Shown here: piece by piece, positions 1-7,942 of the stretch | How positions within the stretch are numbered: the first letter of the stretch is position 1 | How the letters are laid out: each line of letters begins with the position of its first letter | Virus record (IMG/VR): IMGVR_UViG_3300022072_000174 | Coordinates: 1 to 20,812 of that record | Source: a virus | DNA: 20,812 bases | Direction: 5' to 3' (one strand) | Position numbers and translations under genes: made by a program | The notes under the pieces: generated by a model | Seen by the model: the letters and a program-made list of their open reading frames with translations, nothing else | The model's database searches: none | Told to the model about the DNA's origin: nothing

Positions 1-3000
1 GCTCCTCTAGAAGTTTCCTCTTTAGAAAGATTCTTAGTAGAGTCTAATATTTTACCAGCAGGTACATCTGTTATTTCAGATAAAACGTCAGTTGCTAGGC
101 CACCAATTTTCTTGTAGCTTAGTTTCTTAGGATCGATGTCTTTAAGCTTCTCTTCTACCATCTTAGCAGCTTTGTCGTACTGCTCTTTAGACATTATCTT
201 AGTGGCTTTAGTTAATCTAGTTTCAGATCTAGTTTGAGCGTTATCTAAATCGATTTGATCTTCAATGCTCATTGATTCATCGGCAACTTCTTGAACAGAA
301 CCTACTTCACCAGCAGCGACATCTAAACTTTTACCTTCTACACCAGCTTCTTTTTTATACCTGTTAACAACGTCGCCAATTCTATACTTTATAAGCTCGT
401 TTACAACAAAACCACCTAAGTCATCGTTTGTCTCAGGATTAAACCTCATTAAACTCTTTTCATACAGTTGAGCTTTAACATCTTCCATAAATATGTCCTT
501 AGGCTTACCATACACATTATCACCGACTACACCATACTTGTTTAGTTGACCGTTTATTAAACCATCTAACGTTGTACCAAAAACTAGTTTTTCATATACT
601 TTACCAATTACTTGGTTGTCGTATCTGCTTTTACTAGTTCCTTCAGGTACTAAGGCTTTTATCTCGTTACCAAGATCTTTGTTGGACTTAGATAGCTTTG
701 TATCAGTCTTAGAAGTAGTTGTCACGCCTTCAGTAACTAAACTACCTTTAACTCCCTCGGAAGCTTTTATTTGTGCTTTTGTTAGCTTTCCTTTTGATAC
801 ACTTTTATTGTAATCTTTAACAAAATTGTATACGTCTTTACCATCATTAAACTTAACGCTGACACCTACAGATTGCAATGCTCTACGGATAACATCACCT
901 ATTTTAGTAAAAACATTTTCGTTGAACTTGATATCTCCAGTGGCTAAAGCATCGGAGAATAAAGTTATAACTTCTTCAGCTTTTACATTATTTGGGTCTT
1001 GCTTGTATTGATCTAATCTTTTAGCAAAGTTACTGTCTTTTACTTGATCTGCATCTATTTTGTTTAAGTAGCTTTTTAAAGAGTTACCTAAAGAAACCTG
1101 TGTGGTAGAACTATCTTTTACTGTTTGAAAAAGTAACGCATGTAGAAATTCGTGAGCAGCAACGTTCACAGCTTGTTCTTTTGACGCTATTTCTTTGTTT
1201 ATTACTATAGTTTGCTCGCCTGTTTCTTTGTTTTGATATATAAAACCTTGTTGTCCAGAAGCTTTTTTATCTATGTTTAAGTTATTTTCTTTTATAAAAC
1301 TTTCTATAGCTTTCGCGTTATCTAAAGACTTAACACTTACTCCCTTAATGTCACCAGCTAATTTTTCTATAGACTTTGTTGTTTTTTCAAGCGTATTATC
1401 TGCAGCCACTTTCTGCAGCTCGGTATTAATCTTTTTTATTTCTTCTTTTTGCTTTGTAACTAACTCAGGGTCTTTACCTTCTATGTCTTTTTCTAGTTGC
1501 TTTTTCTTAATTATAAGATCTATAGCCTTGCTTTTAGAATCACTACTAAAATCTTTAGGTATAGTTAAACCCACGTTTCGAACCTCTAGAATAACATTTC
1601 TTTTTTCTAGTAAATCTTTTTTAACATCAGCTCTGGTTTCTTTCTTAGCTTGATTTTCTATTTCTTTTATCTTGAAGTTAAACATAGCTTCAGAGCTATT
1701 AGAGTTTAATTTCCCTGCTATAATTTTGCTAAAAGCTTTTGCTTCAGAAACAGTTTGATTTCCTATATTACCACCTAGTCCAGTTGCAAAAGAAGATATA
1801 AAACCAGTGGCACCGGCGTCAAAAAGTTGCTTAGCATCTAAGTCTCCTCCAGAAGCAGCTGCTGTTATTATTTCCTGACCTGTCTCTGTTATAGCTTCCA
1901 TACTAGAGTTTTGACCGTTAGCAACGATCTTGTTTGTTGCTTTTTTCAAGAATTCTTTATAACCACTTCTTAACAAGGATTTATTTAGCCCTGTTGTAAA
2001 AGGTTTTAACGTTTTCCCAGCACCAAATCGTTCCATTTGACCAGCAACAAATCCTCCAGCGACACTTTTAGCCTCTAAAGAATCCATAAACTTTTTATCT
2101 TTAAATATTTCTTTTTTCATATCTAAAGTAACTCTTTCTTCTTCAGACAAGTTAAATCTTTTTCTAGCCTCTACATCAATTCCTTGAGTGTATATTTCAC
2201 CACCCATTTGCAATGCACCAGAAGCACCAAGCGTAAGTACAGCTAAAGCCATTTGAGGAAGCTGTTCAGCTGCTAAATATATAGAATTAGCTACAATATC
2301 GTCACCCTTAAATATTTTATCTAACTCACCTTTATCGTAGTTAGAAAGTACAAATTGCTCTTCTTGGATATCAGCAAAAGCTTTTAACGCTTTTTCATCT
2401 TGTTCCTTCTCGTATTGGTTAAATATAAGTTTAAAATTACCCCAAGTTATAGGGTCAGACGTTGGTGGTCTGTAAAGTTCTTGGCCCGAATCTACCGCGT
2501 ATCCTTTAGCGGCAAAAGCCTCTATGTCTTGACTGTCTCTAGTGTATTTAGGAATAAATTTCATAGACCCCTTACCGTCTCCCTTGTCTTCTACAAAGTA
2601 ACCTTCAGTGCTGTCAGTCCAGCCAAATTTCTTAGCTTTCTCTTCGTTTTTTTCAAAATGAACAACCTTGTCTATAACTTGCTTGTAACTAGCGTTATTA
2701 GCCCACTCTTTAGTGCTTTCGTTTATACCTCTAAGACCATTAATCGCTTTTACCATAGAGCCAACAACAATAGGCGCTCCCCAGCCAATTTTTTTTGCTG
2801 TTTGACCCATCCCGTATAGTGTAGGCATGTCTTTTGACTGCACGAAACTTCTTAAAGGATCAGCAGTTTTATCATCTACAGATTCCTCGAAAGCCGCTGT
2901 TAAAGCTTTGAAATCAATATTATTTGATATTTTACTGTTCATTAACTCATTATAAAAAGAATTAACATCTTTATTGAAAGAGTTAAGATTTTCTTGAGTT

Positions 3001-3695
3001 ATGCTGCTCGGGTCATTTAGCTTGTACTTGACCATAGCTTCTTGCACATAGGTGTCAACAGCTGGTTTTATATCTTTATTTATATTAGGTATGATTTTAT
3101 TCTGTATGGTACTATTGCTAGAAGTGAAATCTAAAAGCGCATCTTTTCTAAATTTTTCAATAGCTTTTTTATCATCAAAATTAATGGTTCCTAATTCTGT
3201 TTTAGGAAGTTGAACTGACCTGTTATTTAATATAGACTTTGTTTCATCTTGAATCCCTTGCTTATATTTAGCTGTTTTAAGATCTAGTTTAGCGCCCGGT
3301 GAAATACTATCAGCAGCGTCTAGAAAGCTATCATACTCTTCAGGTGTTATATCTTCTTGAGGCTCAACACCTTGCTTTGATAAAAAGTTTTTAAACTTAT
3401 CACTTGATGATGCCAATAAACCAGCTTCCGATTCTAAATCCGTATCTACTGCTTGATTTACCGATGTTGCAACCGCAGTTTCCTTTACAACATCTTCTGT
3501 CTTTACTGGTTCAACTGACCAAGCGCTTTTAAAAGTGTTTGAGTCTGTTTCTGCAAACAAATCATTTTCTTTACCTAGCTCATATAGTTGGTTTCTAGCG
3601 TCATCATCTGCATCAGAAAACATCTCTATAGTAGTAGCTGATGTTATCAAGCCTTGCTCTAAGTATAATTTGTATAGTTGATCTATCTTATCCAT
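1..3695 (-). CDS. Giant virion/ejected 'large polyvalent protein' with HEFLH metallopeptidase motif (partial, C-terminus missing)
   Basis: Reading the minus strand from ATG at 3695 gives 1231 codons with no stop before the window edge, so the true C-terminus lies outside. The start has an A-rich leader and follows the upstream gene by 12 bases. The N-terminal ~450 residues are hydrophilic and probably helical. Around residues 475-500 (near 2215-2280) lies a hydrophobic segment including MALAVLTLGASGAL. Around 595-645 a second Ala/Gly-rich stretch follows the motif EAITETGQEI. Lys/Glu-rich, coiled-coil-like sequence follows. Residues 848-852 are HEFLH, the HExxH zinc site, and EEVITLFSDAL at about 907-917 could supply a glutamate third ligand. 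Near the window edge comes the motif SIEDQIDLDNAQ. Such mosaics at the end of phage structural modules are usually internal virion proteins delivered into the host. That role is inferred; the open frame and motif are seen directly. Confidence 0.8.
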   Translation of the reverse strand, partial: MDKIDQLYKLYLEQGLITSATTIEMFSDADDDARNQLYELGKENDLFAETDSNTFKSAWSVEPVKTEDVVKETAVATSVNQAVDTDLESEAGLLASSSDKFKNFLSKQGVEPQEDITPEEYDSFLDAADSISPGAKLDLKTAKYKQGIQDETKSILNNRSVQLPKTELGTINFDDKKAIEKFRKDALLDFTSSNSTIQNKIIPNINKDIKPAVDTYVQEAMVKYKLNDPSSITQENLNSFNKDVNSFYNELMNSKISNNIDFKALTAAFEESVDDKTADPLRSFVQSKDMPTLYGMGQTAKKIGWGAPIVVGSMVKAINGLRGINESTKEWANNASYKQVIDKVVHFEKNEEKAKKFGWTDSTEGYFVEDKGDGKGSMKFIPKYTRDSQDIEAFAAKGYAVDSGQELYRPPTSDPITWGNFKLIFNQYEKEQDEKALKAFADIQEEQFVLSNYDKGELDKIFKGDDIVANSIYLAAEQLPQMALAVLTLGASGALQMGGEIYTQGIDVEARKRFNLSEEERVTLDMKKEIFKDKKFMDSLEAKSVAGGFVAGQMERFGAGKTLKPFTTGLNKSLLRSGYKEFLKKATNKIVANGQNSSMEAITETGQEIITAAASGGDLDAKQLFDAGATGFISSFATGLGGNIGNQTVSEAKAFSKIIAGKLNSNSSEAMFNFKIKEIENQAKKETRADVKKDLLEKRNVILEVRNVGLTIPKDFSSDSKSKAIDLIIKKKQLEKDIEGKDPELVTKQKEEIKKINTELQKVAADNTLEKTTKSIEKLAGDIKGVSVKSLDNAKAIESFIKENNLNIDKKASGQQGFIYQNKETGEQTIVINKEIASKEQAVNVAAHEFLHALLFQTVKDSSTTQVSLGNSLKSYLNKIDADQVKDSNFAKRLDQYKQDPNNVKAEEVITLFSDALATGDIKFNENVFTKIGDVIRRALQSVGVSVKFNDGKDVYNFVKDYNKSVSKGKLTKAQIKASEGVKGSLVTEGVTTTSKTDTKLSKSNKDLGNEIKALVPEGTSKSRYDNQVIGKVYEKLVFGTTLDGLINGQLNKYGVVGDNVYGKPKDIFMEDVKAQLYEKSLMRFNPETNDDLGGFVVNELIKYRIGDVVNRYKKEAGVEGKSLDVAAGEVGSVQEVADESMSIEDQIDLDNAQTRSETRLTKATKIMSKEQYDKAAKMVEEKLKDIDPKKLSYKKIGGLATDVLSEITDVPAGKILDSTKNLSKEETSRG
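1140..1154 (-). other. HEFLH (HExxH) zinc-binding motif inside the giant protein
   Basis: The minus-strand codons CAC GAA TTT CTA CAT encode residues 848-852, in the context VAAHEFLHALLF. The small hydrophobic residues before the first His and the short aliphatic residues after the second fit a zincin active-site helix. A Glu pair at residues 907-908 (972-977), followed by VITLFSDAL, is a plausible third ligand of gluzincin type. Activity is an inference. Confidence 0.65.
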
Positions 3696-3707
3696 TGCTT
3701 ACTTTTT

Positions 3708-5273
3708 TTATTTAAAAATTTGATCTCCTTTATTATTTTGTTTTGACTTAAACTCCTCGTAGGTGCCAACATCTTCTAGCTTACCACCAGAACCTGATTT
3801 CTTTTTAGCTGCTTGGTAGTCTCTGTAAAGCTTTAATTCTTTTTCAAACTTTCTTCTTTCTGGTTTTTGTTTATCGCTTGGATACTTTATTTTAGCAAAT
3901 TGTCTTATACCAGTGTCATTGCCTAAGTCTAAAGTATGTACCTCGGTGGATTGTTTAAGGTCTCCAGTAGCTTCGTCTTTCACTGCAGGTCCTTTAGCTG
4001 TTCTTAGCTCTATTTTACCATCACCTGTAACTTCTGCGCTTCTTATTTCACCGCTACCGATTCCTTTAATTGTTAAACCTTTGAAGAATCCAGAAGGGTT
4101 ATTATATATATCAACAACATCAGTTTCTACTTCCTGAGTTACTAGTTGAGATTCTTCTTGCTTAGCTTTAATGTCTTCATAATATTTACGTTCAGTAATA
4201 GACATAGTCTTCGGATTCACTGGTCTCGATTTCTCTTCAGTTGGATTAGCGTAAGTGTCTAACCAATACTCTTTATACTCTTCTTCTATTAAAGAATACA
4301 TTTCAGGTAAATTGTTTAAATTTACAGATCCTTGAAAACCTAAAGTATTATTAGCCATCGATATAAGATCGTTATTGTTCATAGAGCTAACGTTAGCCGC
4401 TATCTGTGCAGCAGCTGCTTTACCAACTTTTTCACGGTTTAAAGACCTAGAGTATGTTATTAAACCAGTTTCTTCATCTGTGTTTATTTCCATTGGGCCA
4501 TAAGCATCGTCACTTGGAACCGTTTTCTTAGTCAATGGGTCTACGCTGTATAGAAAATTATTTTTCATAGCTTCAAACTCAGTTGCTTGATTAGGAACTC
4601 TTTGAACTATACCTCCATTCTCCTCAGCCATTAACTCCAATTGCGCTACACTGTATCTTCTAGACTCACCTCCATTAGGTTTTATAACTACAAAAACCTC
4701 TGGTCTACCGGTTTTTTCGTTTTCTACAATGTCTAATGTTCTAGTTCCAGCTAATTTATCTGTCCACACTTGAGTGTTTTCTAAGTTGTTCCCAGGTGCA
4801 TAAAGATCAACTCCATCTGGTAAGCCAGGTCTTTTTAATGCTTCTTTAAGCCCAACGGTAGCCATCGTAAACTTTTCTAAAACCCCTTGCACAACACTAG
4901 GAAGAGCTTTGATATCTCTTTGCTTGGTTTTGTAAGAGAACACCTCATCGGCGCTTAACCCGCCGTCTTCAATTTGTGTTGTATAATCAGAGTACTGTCC
5001 AATGTAAGGGTTTAAAACATCCATATTGATGCTTTTGTTTCCTCTAACAACCTTGTCTCCTTCTCCTTGAACATTATCCTCTTCTAGCTGCGCTTTTTTT
5101 AATCTTTCAGATCTTTCGTTGGCTAGCTTTTGAGCTTTCTTCGTTTCATCATCTCTATCTTCTTTATAGCTTTTAGCAACTCTTTGGAAAGTACCTGATA
5201 TGGTATTCTGAAGATTAGCCATGTGTTGTGCTGACTGCGTGTCTACTACTTGTGTTGGGTTTCTATAACTCAT
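3708..5273 (-). CDS. Hydrophilic virion-module protein, function unknown (521 aa)
   Basis: I do not recognise a named family. The protein begins MSYRNPTQVVDTQSAQH, followed by a charged, probably coiled-coil segment at about residues 25-70 that is rich in Lys, Glu, Asp and Arg. The middle is mixed alpha/beta with no catalytic signature. The C-terminus is strongly basic and ends in KQNNKGDQIFK. There is no signal peptide or membrane segment. It lies between the Ala/Gln-rich internal protein (17-base gap) and the giant polyvalent protein (12-base gap), a position usually held in short-tailed phages by proteins packaged inside the capsid and ejected with the DNA. An internal virion or cargo role is therefore inferred from position only. 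The leader is A-rich (TTAAATAAAACATAAAA before ATG) with no Shine-Dalgarno; the stop is TAA. Confidence 0.75.
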   Translation of the reverse strand: MSYRNPTQVVDTQSAQHMANLQNTISGTFQRVAKSYKEDRDDETKKAQKLANERSERLKKAQLEEDNVQGEGDKVVRGNKSINMDVLNPYIGQYSDYTTQIEDGGLSADEVFSYKTKQRDIKALPSVVQGVLEKFTMATVGLKEALKRPGLPDGVDLYAPGNNLENTQVWTDKLAGTRTLDIVENEKTGRPEVFVVIKPNGGESRRYSVAQLELMAEENGGIVQRVPNQATEFEAMKNNFLYSVDPLTKKTVPSDDAYGPMEINTDEETGLITYSRSLNREKVGKAAAAQIAANVSSMNNNDLISMANNTLGFQGSVNLNNLPEMYSLIEEEYKEYWLDTYANPTEEKSRPVNPKTMSITERKYYEDIKAKQEESQLVTQEVETDVVDIYNNPSGFFKGLTIKGIGSGEIRSAEVTGDGKIELRTAKGPAVKDEATGDLKQSTEVHTLDLGNDTGIRQFAKIKYPSDKQKPERRKFEKELKLYRDYQAAKKKSGSGGKLEDVGTYEEFKSKQNNKGDQIFK

Positions 5274-5290
5274 TTTTATGTTTTATTTAA

Positions 5291-6031
5291 TTAAGCTGTA
5301 GGATCGTAAGGAACGTATTTTCCTACTTTGTCAGCAATAGTAGGTGGAGAAGATGAACCAAAAGCACCTCCTGAATACATGCTACCAACAGTGCTTGTAA
5401 CGCCTCCAATAACTCCTGTTATAGCTCCAGTTCTATCTGAAGCTGCTTGAGATTCCCTAGCTTCAGCACCTGATATCTGAGCGGATAGTCTATCCATCTG
5501 CACCGCATCTCTATTTTCTTGCTCTCGGTACATAAACTCTTTGCCAGAAGCTTCTAGGCCTTGCATTCTTTGCTTTTCAGCCATTTGTAGTTGCTGAGAT
5601 CGCTGCTCACCTTGAGCTTTTAATTGCTCGTTATTAGCTTCTTGTTTTTCTATACTAGCTGAAACACCTTTCTTAGACTGTAAAGCTGCTTGAGCTAAAG
5701 CCGTTGCTCCTCCAGCTCCAGCACCAGTTGATCTAATGGCATCTAGAGTATTAGCTAGTGATATATCAGCTTCTTCTGCTTGCATTTCTGCTGCTTGAGT
5801 AGCAACAGCTAAGTTTTCAAATGGGTTTTGTACCATCGAAGAAAGATCTGTGGCACCTGCAAAAGGATTTATAATTTCTTGTCTATTATCTTCTAAGTAT
5901 TCTAGTTTTCTAGTGGCAACTCTTTTAGCGTGCGCTGCTTGTTGCTTTCTCTTGTTAGCTGCCGAAGCTCCGAAGATACCAGAAACTATACTTAATCCGC
6001 CAGATATTAAACCGGCTGTTACCATTGACAT
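5291..6031 (-). CDS. Ala/Gln-rich internal virion (DNA-ejection) protein
   Basis: This 246-residue protein has a Gly/Ala/Ser hydrophobic N-terminal segment (about residues 4-25, GLISGGLSIVSGIFGASAA). A Lys/Arg-rich stretch follows, then NPFAGATDLSSMVQNPFENL (residues 55-74). A long Ala/Gln/Glu helical region spans about 75-198, with ATALAQAALQSKKGVSASIE near 109-128. A second Gly-rich hydrophobic segment (GAITGVIGGVTSTVGSMYSG) lies near 202-221. Hydrophobic ends around a helical coiled coil are typical of short-tailed phage ejection proteins that enter the host envelope, such as P22 gp7-type proteins. I also remember this pattern from uncultured marine phages. It starts three bases after the cupin-like gene, so the two are probably co-translated. 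Ejection function is inferred; the composition is seen. Confidence 0.7.
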   Translation of the reverse strand: MSMVTAGLISGGLSIVSGIFGASAANKRKQQAAHAKRVATRKLEYLEDNRQEIINPFAGATDLSSMVQNPFENLAVATQAAEMQAEEADISLANTLDAIRSTGAGAGGATALAQAALQSKKGVSASIEKQEANNEQLKAQGEQRSQQLQMAEKQRMQGLEASGKEFMYREQENRDAVQMDRLSAQISGAEARESQAASDRTGAITGVIGGVTSTVGSMYSGGAFGSSSPPTIADKVGKYVPYDPTA

Positions 6032-6034
6032 AAG

Positions 6035-6478
6035 CTATTCTTTTAATTGTTTGTATTGTGTGTATGTTTCGCAAGTTAGTATTCTTTCTAACTCATCTAT
6101 ATTTGTTATGTTATCTGGATTTGGATGAACATTAACAAACACCGAATCCTCTAAAGCAATTATAACTCTCTTTGCCCCAGAAACAGCATTGACATATGTA
6201 GGAGCTGAGTAAGTTACAACTCCATCTTCGTTTGCTATTTTTAATTTTCCCTTCATTAGAAACCACGTATGACTTCTATTGTGTATTTTACCTATAACGA
6301 TGCCACCTTCAAGCATAGACATTTCTCTAATATAAACTCCGTCAGAAAATGAATGAGTTAATGGAAAAGAATCTGAATTACCTTTTATTACTAAAGGGTT
6401 ATCACTGTCTAGCATTTGTCTTTCTAGAGATGTAACTGTTTCCCTAAAACTATGTACACTTAATGAGGTTTCTTTCAT
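6035..6478 (-). CDS. Small cupin-like protein in the tail cluster
   Basis: The 147-residue product has a cupin-like pattern: GGIVIGKIHNRSHTWFLMKG at about residues 58-77, with His66 and His70 ahead of a conserved-looking KG turn. A second strand set includes ALEDSVFVNVHPNPDN, with His118. Three histidines at these spacings resemble the metal site of a cupin (motif 1 HxxxH here instead of HxH), but the fold is inferred from pattern alone. There is no signal peptide. The ATG directly abuts the TAA of the preceding tail gene (no gap), and the next gene begins three bases after its TAG, so it belongs to the tail transcription unit. It could be a small structural component, a sugar- or metal-binding accessory or an enzyme acting on a virion protein. 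I cannot decide between these. Confidence 0.65.
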   Translation of the reverse strand: MKETSLSVHSFRETVTSLERQMLDSDNPLVIKGNSDSFPLTHSFSDGVYIREMSMLEGGIVIGKIHNRSHTWFLMKGKLKIANEDGVVTYSAPTYVNAVSGAKRVIIALEDSVFVNVHPNPDNITNIDELERILTCETYTQYKQLKE

Positions 6479-7912
6479 TTAATAAGATGATTCTGAATAA
6501 TCAGAAGATACTGCAAATAATTCTTTAGCTCCTTCTGGATTTGTACCACTTGTTATTGCTCCTTCGGCGTCAATAATATAATCTGTAGATACTGTTACTG
6601 TAGCTAAAAAGCCTTTTATACCTGACATACTATTGCCCCATAAAACTTCTCCTGTTCTAGCAGAAGTACTATTAACTAAGTTAGCAACGTATTTATTTTC
6701 TTTTCTATCAAAACCTGCTCTATAGCTTATGTTATTCTCTGTATATAAACCACCATCGTAACTATAAACTAAAGTAGATGTATCTGTCATAAAACCATTT
6801 ACAACATCATATCCAGTTTCGTCAGAAATAAAGCTACTTACTTGCCATCCATTGCTTCCTTCGTAGTTAACTGTCTTAAATACTTTAGACATACTTACTC
6901 TAGGATTAAATACAAACTGAACAGAAGTATTGTTGTTTTTACCGTAAAAATTACCCCTATTAACAGAAGGATCATAATGTTTCCATAATACCCCATTGTT
7001 TAAACTGTAAAAATTACTTTTTAAACTAAGTACACTATCAGGTTTATAGCTAAAAAAGCTAGTCCACCCTCTAACGCCTTCATCGAAGGATAACGTATTG
7101 TAATCAGACGTGGAACTATCAAAAGCTGCTTGAGCAGACAAAACGTATTGTTTGTTGTGTATGTCCCATCCACCTATTAAAACCCCTGGATTTGCCCCGC
7201 TGTCAATGTTTCTAAACTCATCTCTAAAATAATCGTACATGCCATAATTAGATATTTCAGTTAGACCGTCCATAGATAATCTAAGAACCGCGTTCCTGTC
7301 TTTATCTGTAAAGTATTTTCTATAACCATAAGTAGCAAAGCTACCAGGATCTCTACTTATACCAAAGTTTCCACTGTAAGGCTGTATCGTACCTATAGTT
7401 GTATTTACGTTAGTAATACTTCCTCCTCCTTCAGCTGTGTATATAGCGTCTTTATCAATTAGTGCTCTAGAAACTTTAGACTCTTGAAAGACAATAAGAT
7501 TAGTGTCTTCGGCATAAAGTTTTTGTATACTACCGTTTGCTGGATCAGCTGACTTAGTTATAGATTCAGCTACTGAGAAAACGTTTGTATCGTTTACACC
7601 TGTTCTACTATTAAATATACCAGAGTATATTATTGAATTAACTCTATTAACCGCGCTAGCTTCTTCTTCTACTAAATATGCTCTAACACCTAAGTCCACT
7701 ATTGTGTTGTTATATCCACCTCTTACCCTAGCTTCTTCAATAACCCAATTAGAGGTTGGAGTAGCTGAAGGAAATACGGGAAAACCACCAATATCTGCTG
7801 GTATACCCATGGAACCATTCCAAGACGGTGCATCATTAACTAAGGCCTCGTTGTCGCTAGTCTTCTTAAGTAAGAAAGAGTTAAAATATTTTACTTCTAT
7901 TATGGCTCCCAT
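6479..7912 (-). CDS. Tail protein of the nozzle / tail-stabilisation type (477 aa)
   Basis: The protein begins MGAIIEVKYFNSFLLKK. Conserved-looking blocks follow: NWVIEEARVRGGYNN, GVRAYLVEEEA, IIYSGIFNSRTGVNDTNVFS, GSIQKLYAEDTNLIVFQESK, RALIDKDAIYTAEGGG, ATYGYRKYFTDKDRNAVLRL and GLTEISNYGMYDYFRDEF. Later come GGWDIHNKQYVLS and RGWTSFFSYKPDS. It is beta-rich with many Tyr/Trp/Asp turns, compatible with a propeller-like tail nozzle. Its length is near that of P22 gp10 (about 470 residues), but homology to gp10 is not established. I recall these blocks from tail proteins of crAss-like and uncultured marine phages. It follows the 1363-residue tail protein by 30 bases; the two probably build one tail assembly. 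No catalytic motif is visible. The leader is A-rich without Shine-Dalgarno; the stop is TAA. Confidence 0.7.
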   Translation of the reverse strand: MGAIIEVKYFNSFLLKKTSDNEALVNDAPSWNGSMGIPADIGGFPVFPSATPTSNWVIEEARVRGGYNNTIVDLGVRAYLVEEEASAVNRVNSIIYSGIFNSRTGVNDTNVFSVAESITKSADPANGSIQKLYAEDTNLIVFQESKVSRALIDKDAIYTAEGGGSITNVNTTIGTIQPYSGNFGISRDPGSFATYGYRKYFTDKDRNAVLRLSMDGLTEISNYGMYDYFRDEFRNIDSGANPGVLIGGWDIHNKQYVLSAQAAFDSSTSDYNTLSFDEGVRGWTSFFSYKPDSVLSLKSNFYSLNNGVLWKHYDPSVNRGNFYGKNNNTSVQFVFNPRVSMSKVFKTVNYEGSNGWQVSSFISDETGYDVVNGFMTDTSTLVYSYDGGLYTENNISYRAGFDRKENKYVANLVNSTSARTGEVLWGNSMSGIKGFLATVTVSTDYIIDAEGAITSGTNPEGAKELFAVSSDYSESSY

Positions 7913-7942
7913 ATAATTATCACTTATTTTTTATTTTAATTA

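Noticed and set aside
616-2819. Plus-strand open frames of 61-139 codons (616-813, 826-1011, 1273-1653, 2400-2819)
   Set aside because: They lie opposite the uninterrupted minus-strand giant gene, have Ser/Phe/Leu-rich composition typical of the complement of a Lys/Glu-rich gene, and match no known family.
7913-7942. A frameshift splitting one tail gene into the 1363- and 477-residue genes
   Set aside because: There is a proper TAG stop, a 30-base A-rich leader and a new ATG. The second protein begins with a natural-looking N-terminus, so these are two genes.
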